NCBI GenBank assembly: GCA_027065215.1
Contig: JAMOOT010000253.1
Span: 1-7,739 of the forward strand
DNA from: Candidatus Omnitrophota bacterium
GTDB lineage: Bacteria; Omnitrophota; Gorgyraeia; S143-82
Direction of reading: 5' to 3'
DNA length: 7,739 nt
Below the pieces are notes generated by a model. It did not search any database. It saw nothing but the letters and a program-made list of their open reading frames with translations, and was not told where the DNA came from. Shown here piece by piece: positions 6,567-7,739 of this stretch. The number at the start of each line of letters is the position of its first letter. Position 1 is the first letter of the stretch. The translations under genes were made by a program, and so were the position numbers.

Positions 6567-7739
6567 ATGGCTGAAGAGGATATTATACGTTCCAGGAAGG
6601 AAAAACTTATACGGTTGCGGAGTATAGGGGTAAATCCCTTTCTCAGAGGGGTTAAGCCTGAGGCCTCTGTTAGAGAGGTTAAGGAGAATTATCAGGAAGG
6701 CAGATCTGTTAGTGTTGCAGGTCGTATTACTGCTTGGCGGGCCCATGGCAAGGTAATCTTTTTTGATGTTCGCGATGCGATCGATAGGATTCAGGTCTAT
6801 GTCCGGAAGAATGATGTGGAACAACAGGTCTGGGACTTGCTTGATCTTTTGGATATAGGGGATATTGTTTGGGTAAAAGGGACATTGTTTACCACTCGCA
6901 CAGGTGAGATTACCATTAAATTGGAGGAGATAAAACTCCTTACAAAATCTATTCGGCCTCTTCCTGAGAAGTGGCATGGGCTTAAGGATGTGGAGGTTCG
7001 GTTTCGCCAGCGGTATTTGGATCTTTTGGCTAATCCGGATGTGCGAGATATATTTATTACCCGGACTAGGACCATCTCAGCAATCAGACGCTTTCTTGAT
7101 CAGCGAGGATATCTTGAAGTAGAGACACCAATGCTTCACCTTATACCCGGTGGGGCTGCAGGTCGTCCGTTTATAACCCATCACAATGCCTATGATATAG
7201 ATCTGTACTTAAGGATTGCTCCGGAACTCTACTTGAAGCGGTTATTGGTTGGAGGGTTTGAGAAGGTATATGAGATAAATCGCAGTTTTCGCAATGAAGG
7301 TGTCTCTACCCGACACAATCCAGAATTTACTATGCTGGAGGTCTATACCGCATACATGGATTATCAGGACGTGATGAGGTTAACGGAGGAGTTGCTTTAT
7401 CAGGTAGTCTTGGAAGTAAAAGGAAGCCCCAAGATAGTCTATCAGGGCAAAGAGATAGATTTTACCCCGCCATGGGATAGGATCTCATTTGCTCAGGCAG
7501 TAAAAGAGAGATTTGATATAAATCCAGACGATCCCACTGAAGTGATAATACAAAAACTACCTAAACGGGGAATAGGTGAAGTGGATGCTTCTCGCCTATC
7601 CCGTTCACAGGTGGTTAAGTTAGTAGAAGATTTGTTAGAGATAGAGGCCAGAAATAAGCCTGTATTTTTCACCGATTACTTTTCTATCCTCTGTCCTCTT
7701 GCCTGCCTTCGAGAGGATAATCCGAGTTTGGCTGAACGG
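6567..7739 (+). CDS. lysS: Lysyl-tRNA synthetase, class II (partial, 3' end outside window)
   Basis: The enzyme charges tRNA-Lys with lysine using ATP in the cytoplasm. 391 codons are present. A short N-terminal helix is followed by an OB-fold anticodon-binding domain (about 45-140: VSVAGRITAWRAHGKVIFFDVRD, then IGDIVWVKGTLFTTRTGE). A bridging RFRQRYLDLL leads into the class II core. Motif 1 spans about 166-190, ending GYLEVETPML. Motif 2 is FRNEGVSTRHNPEF (241-254) with R242. G196, E220, R242, E258 and Y260 fall at a constant offset of 20 from the lysine/ATP-site residues G216, E240, R262, E278 and Y280 of E. coli LysU. Motif 3 and roughly the last 110 residues lie beyond the window. Near the edge the usual SPLA(K/R) segment reads CPLAC (376-380). 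The ATG at 6567 has no recognisable Shine-Dalgarno. An in-frame upstream start is limited to a CTG at 6561, so the ATG is kept. It is probably co-transcribed with hflKC. Confidence 0.94.
   Translation, partial: MAEEDIIRSRKEKLIRLRSIGVNPFLRGVKPEASVREVKENYQEGRSVSVAGRITAWRAHGKVIFFDVRDAIDRIQVYVRKNDVEQQVWDLLDLLDIGDIVWVKGTLFTTRTGEITIKLEEIKLLTKSIRPLPEKWHGLKDVEVRFRQRYLDLLANPDVRDIFITRTRTISAIRRFLDQRGYLEVETPMLHLIPGGAAGRPFITHHNAYDIDLYLRIAPELYLKRLLVGGFEKVYEINRSFRNEGVSTRHNPEFTMLEVYTAYMDYQDVMRLTEELLYQVVLEVKGSPKIVYQGKEIDFTPPWDRISFAQAVKERFDINPDDPTEVIIQKLPKRGIGEVDASRLSRSQVVKLVEDLLEIEARNKPVFFTDYFSILCPLACLREDNPSLAER

Noticed and set aside
6044..7075. Several - strand frames of 92-158 codons across hflC and lysS
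   Set aside because: They are shadows of coding regions supported by strong family motifs.

Overview
The window is ordinary bacterial chromosome with every supported gene on the + strand. Composition is moderately AT-rich, with many ATA, AGA/AGG and GGA/GGG codons. The gene set (glucan phosphorylase, FeoB, HflK/HflC, class II LysRS) points to a bacterium, most likely an anaerobic or microaerophilic Gram-negative-type lineage. The phosphorylase subtype and the PD-(D/E)XK-type tail resemble what I recall from candidate phyla such as Omnitrophota or their PVC-group relatives, but that placement is a low-confidence guess from protein feel, not a search.

Layout. (1) Positions 2-142 hold the C-terminal 46 codons of a protein resembling the DUF1703 / PD-(D/E)XK family. 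(2) A 168-base gap holds a good sigma-70-type promoter with an extended -10. (3) Positions 311-2332 encode a GT35 alpha-glucan phosphorylase with a subfamily insertion. A probable weak terminator follows, then a second extended -10 promoter. (4) Positions 2462-4438 encode a compact FeoB ferrous iron transporter with no FeoA beside it. (5) After a 108-base gap with a small perfect inverted repeat comes a tight run of hflK, hflC and lysS; lysS runs off the right edge after 391 codons.

How the genes work together. glgP (storage glucan breakdown) and feoB (iron uptake) look like separate transcription units. hflK and hflC encode the two SPFH subunits that regulate the membrane protease FtsH and are very likely co-transcribed. 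lysS follows 43 bases later and is probably in the same operon. Both junctions in this run are bridged by 14-15 codon mini-ORFs that link the stop of one gene to the start of the next, and lysS has no clear Shine-Dalgarno sequence of its own. Translational coupling is therefore possible, though chance is not excluded.

I found no CRISPR array, RNA gene, insertion sequence or defence cluster, and no convincing new system. The points worth a second look are small: the phosphorylase insertion, a changed G5 loop in FeoB, a divergent CPLAC motif in LysRS and the bridging mini-ORFs.
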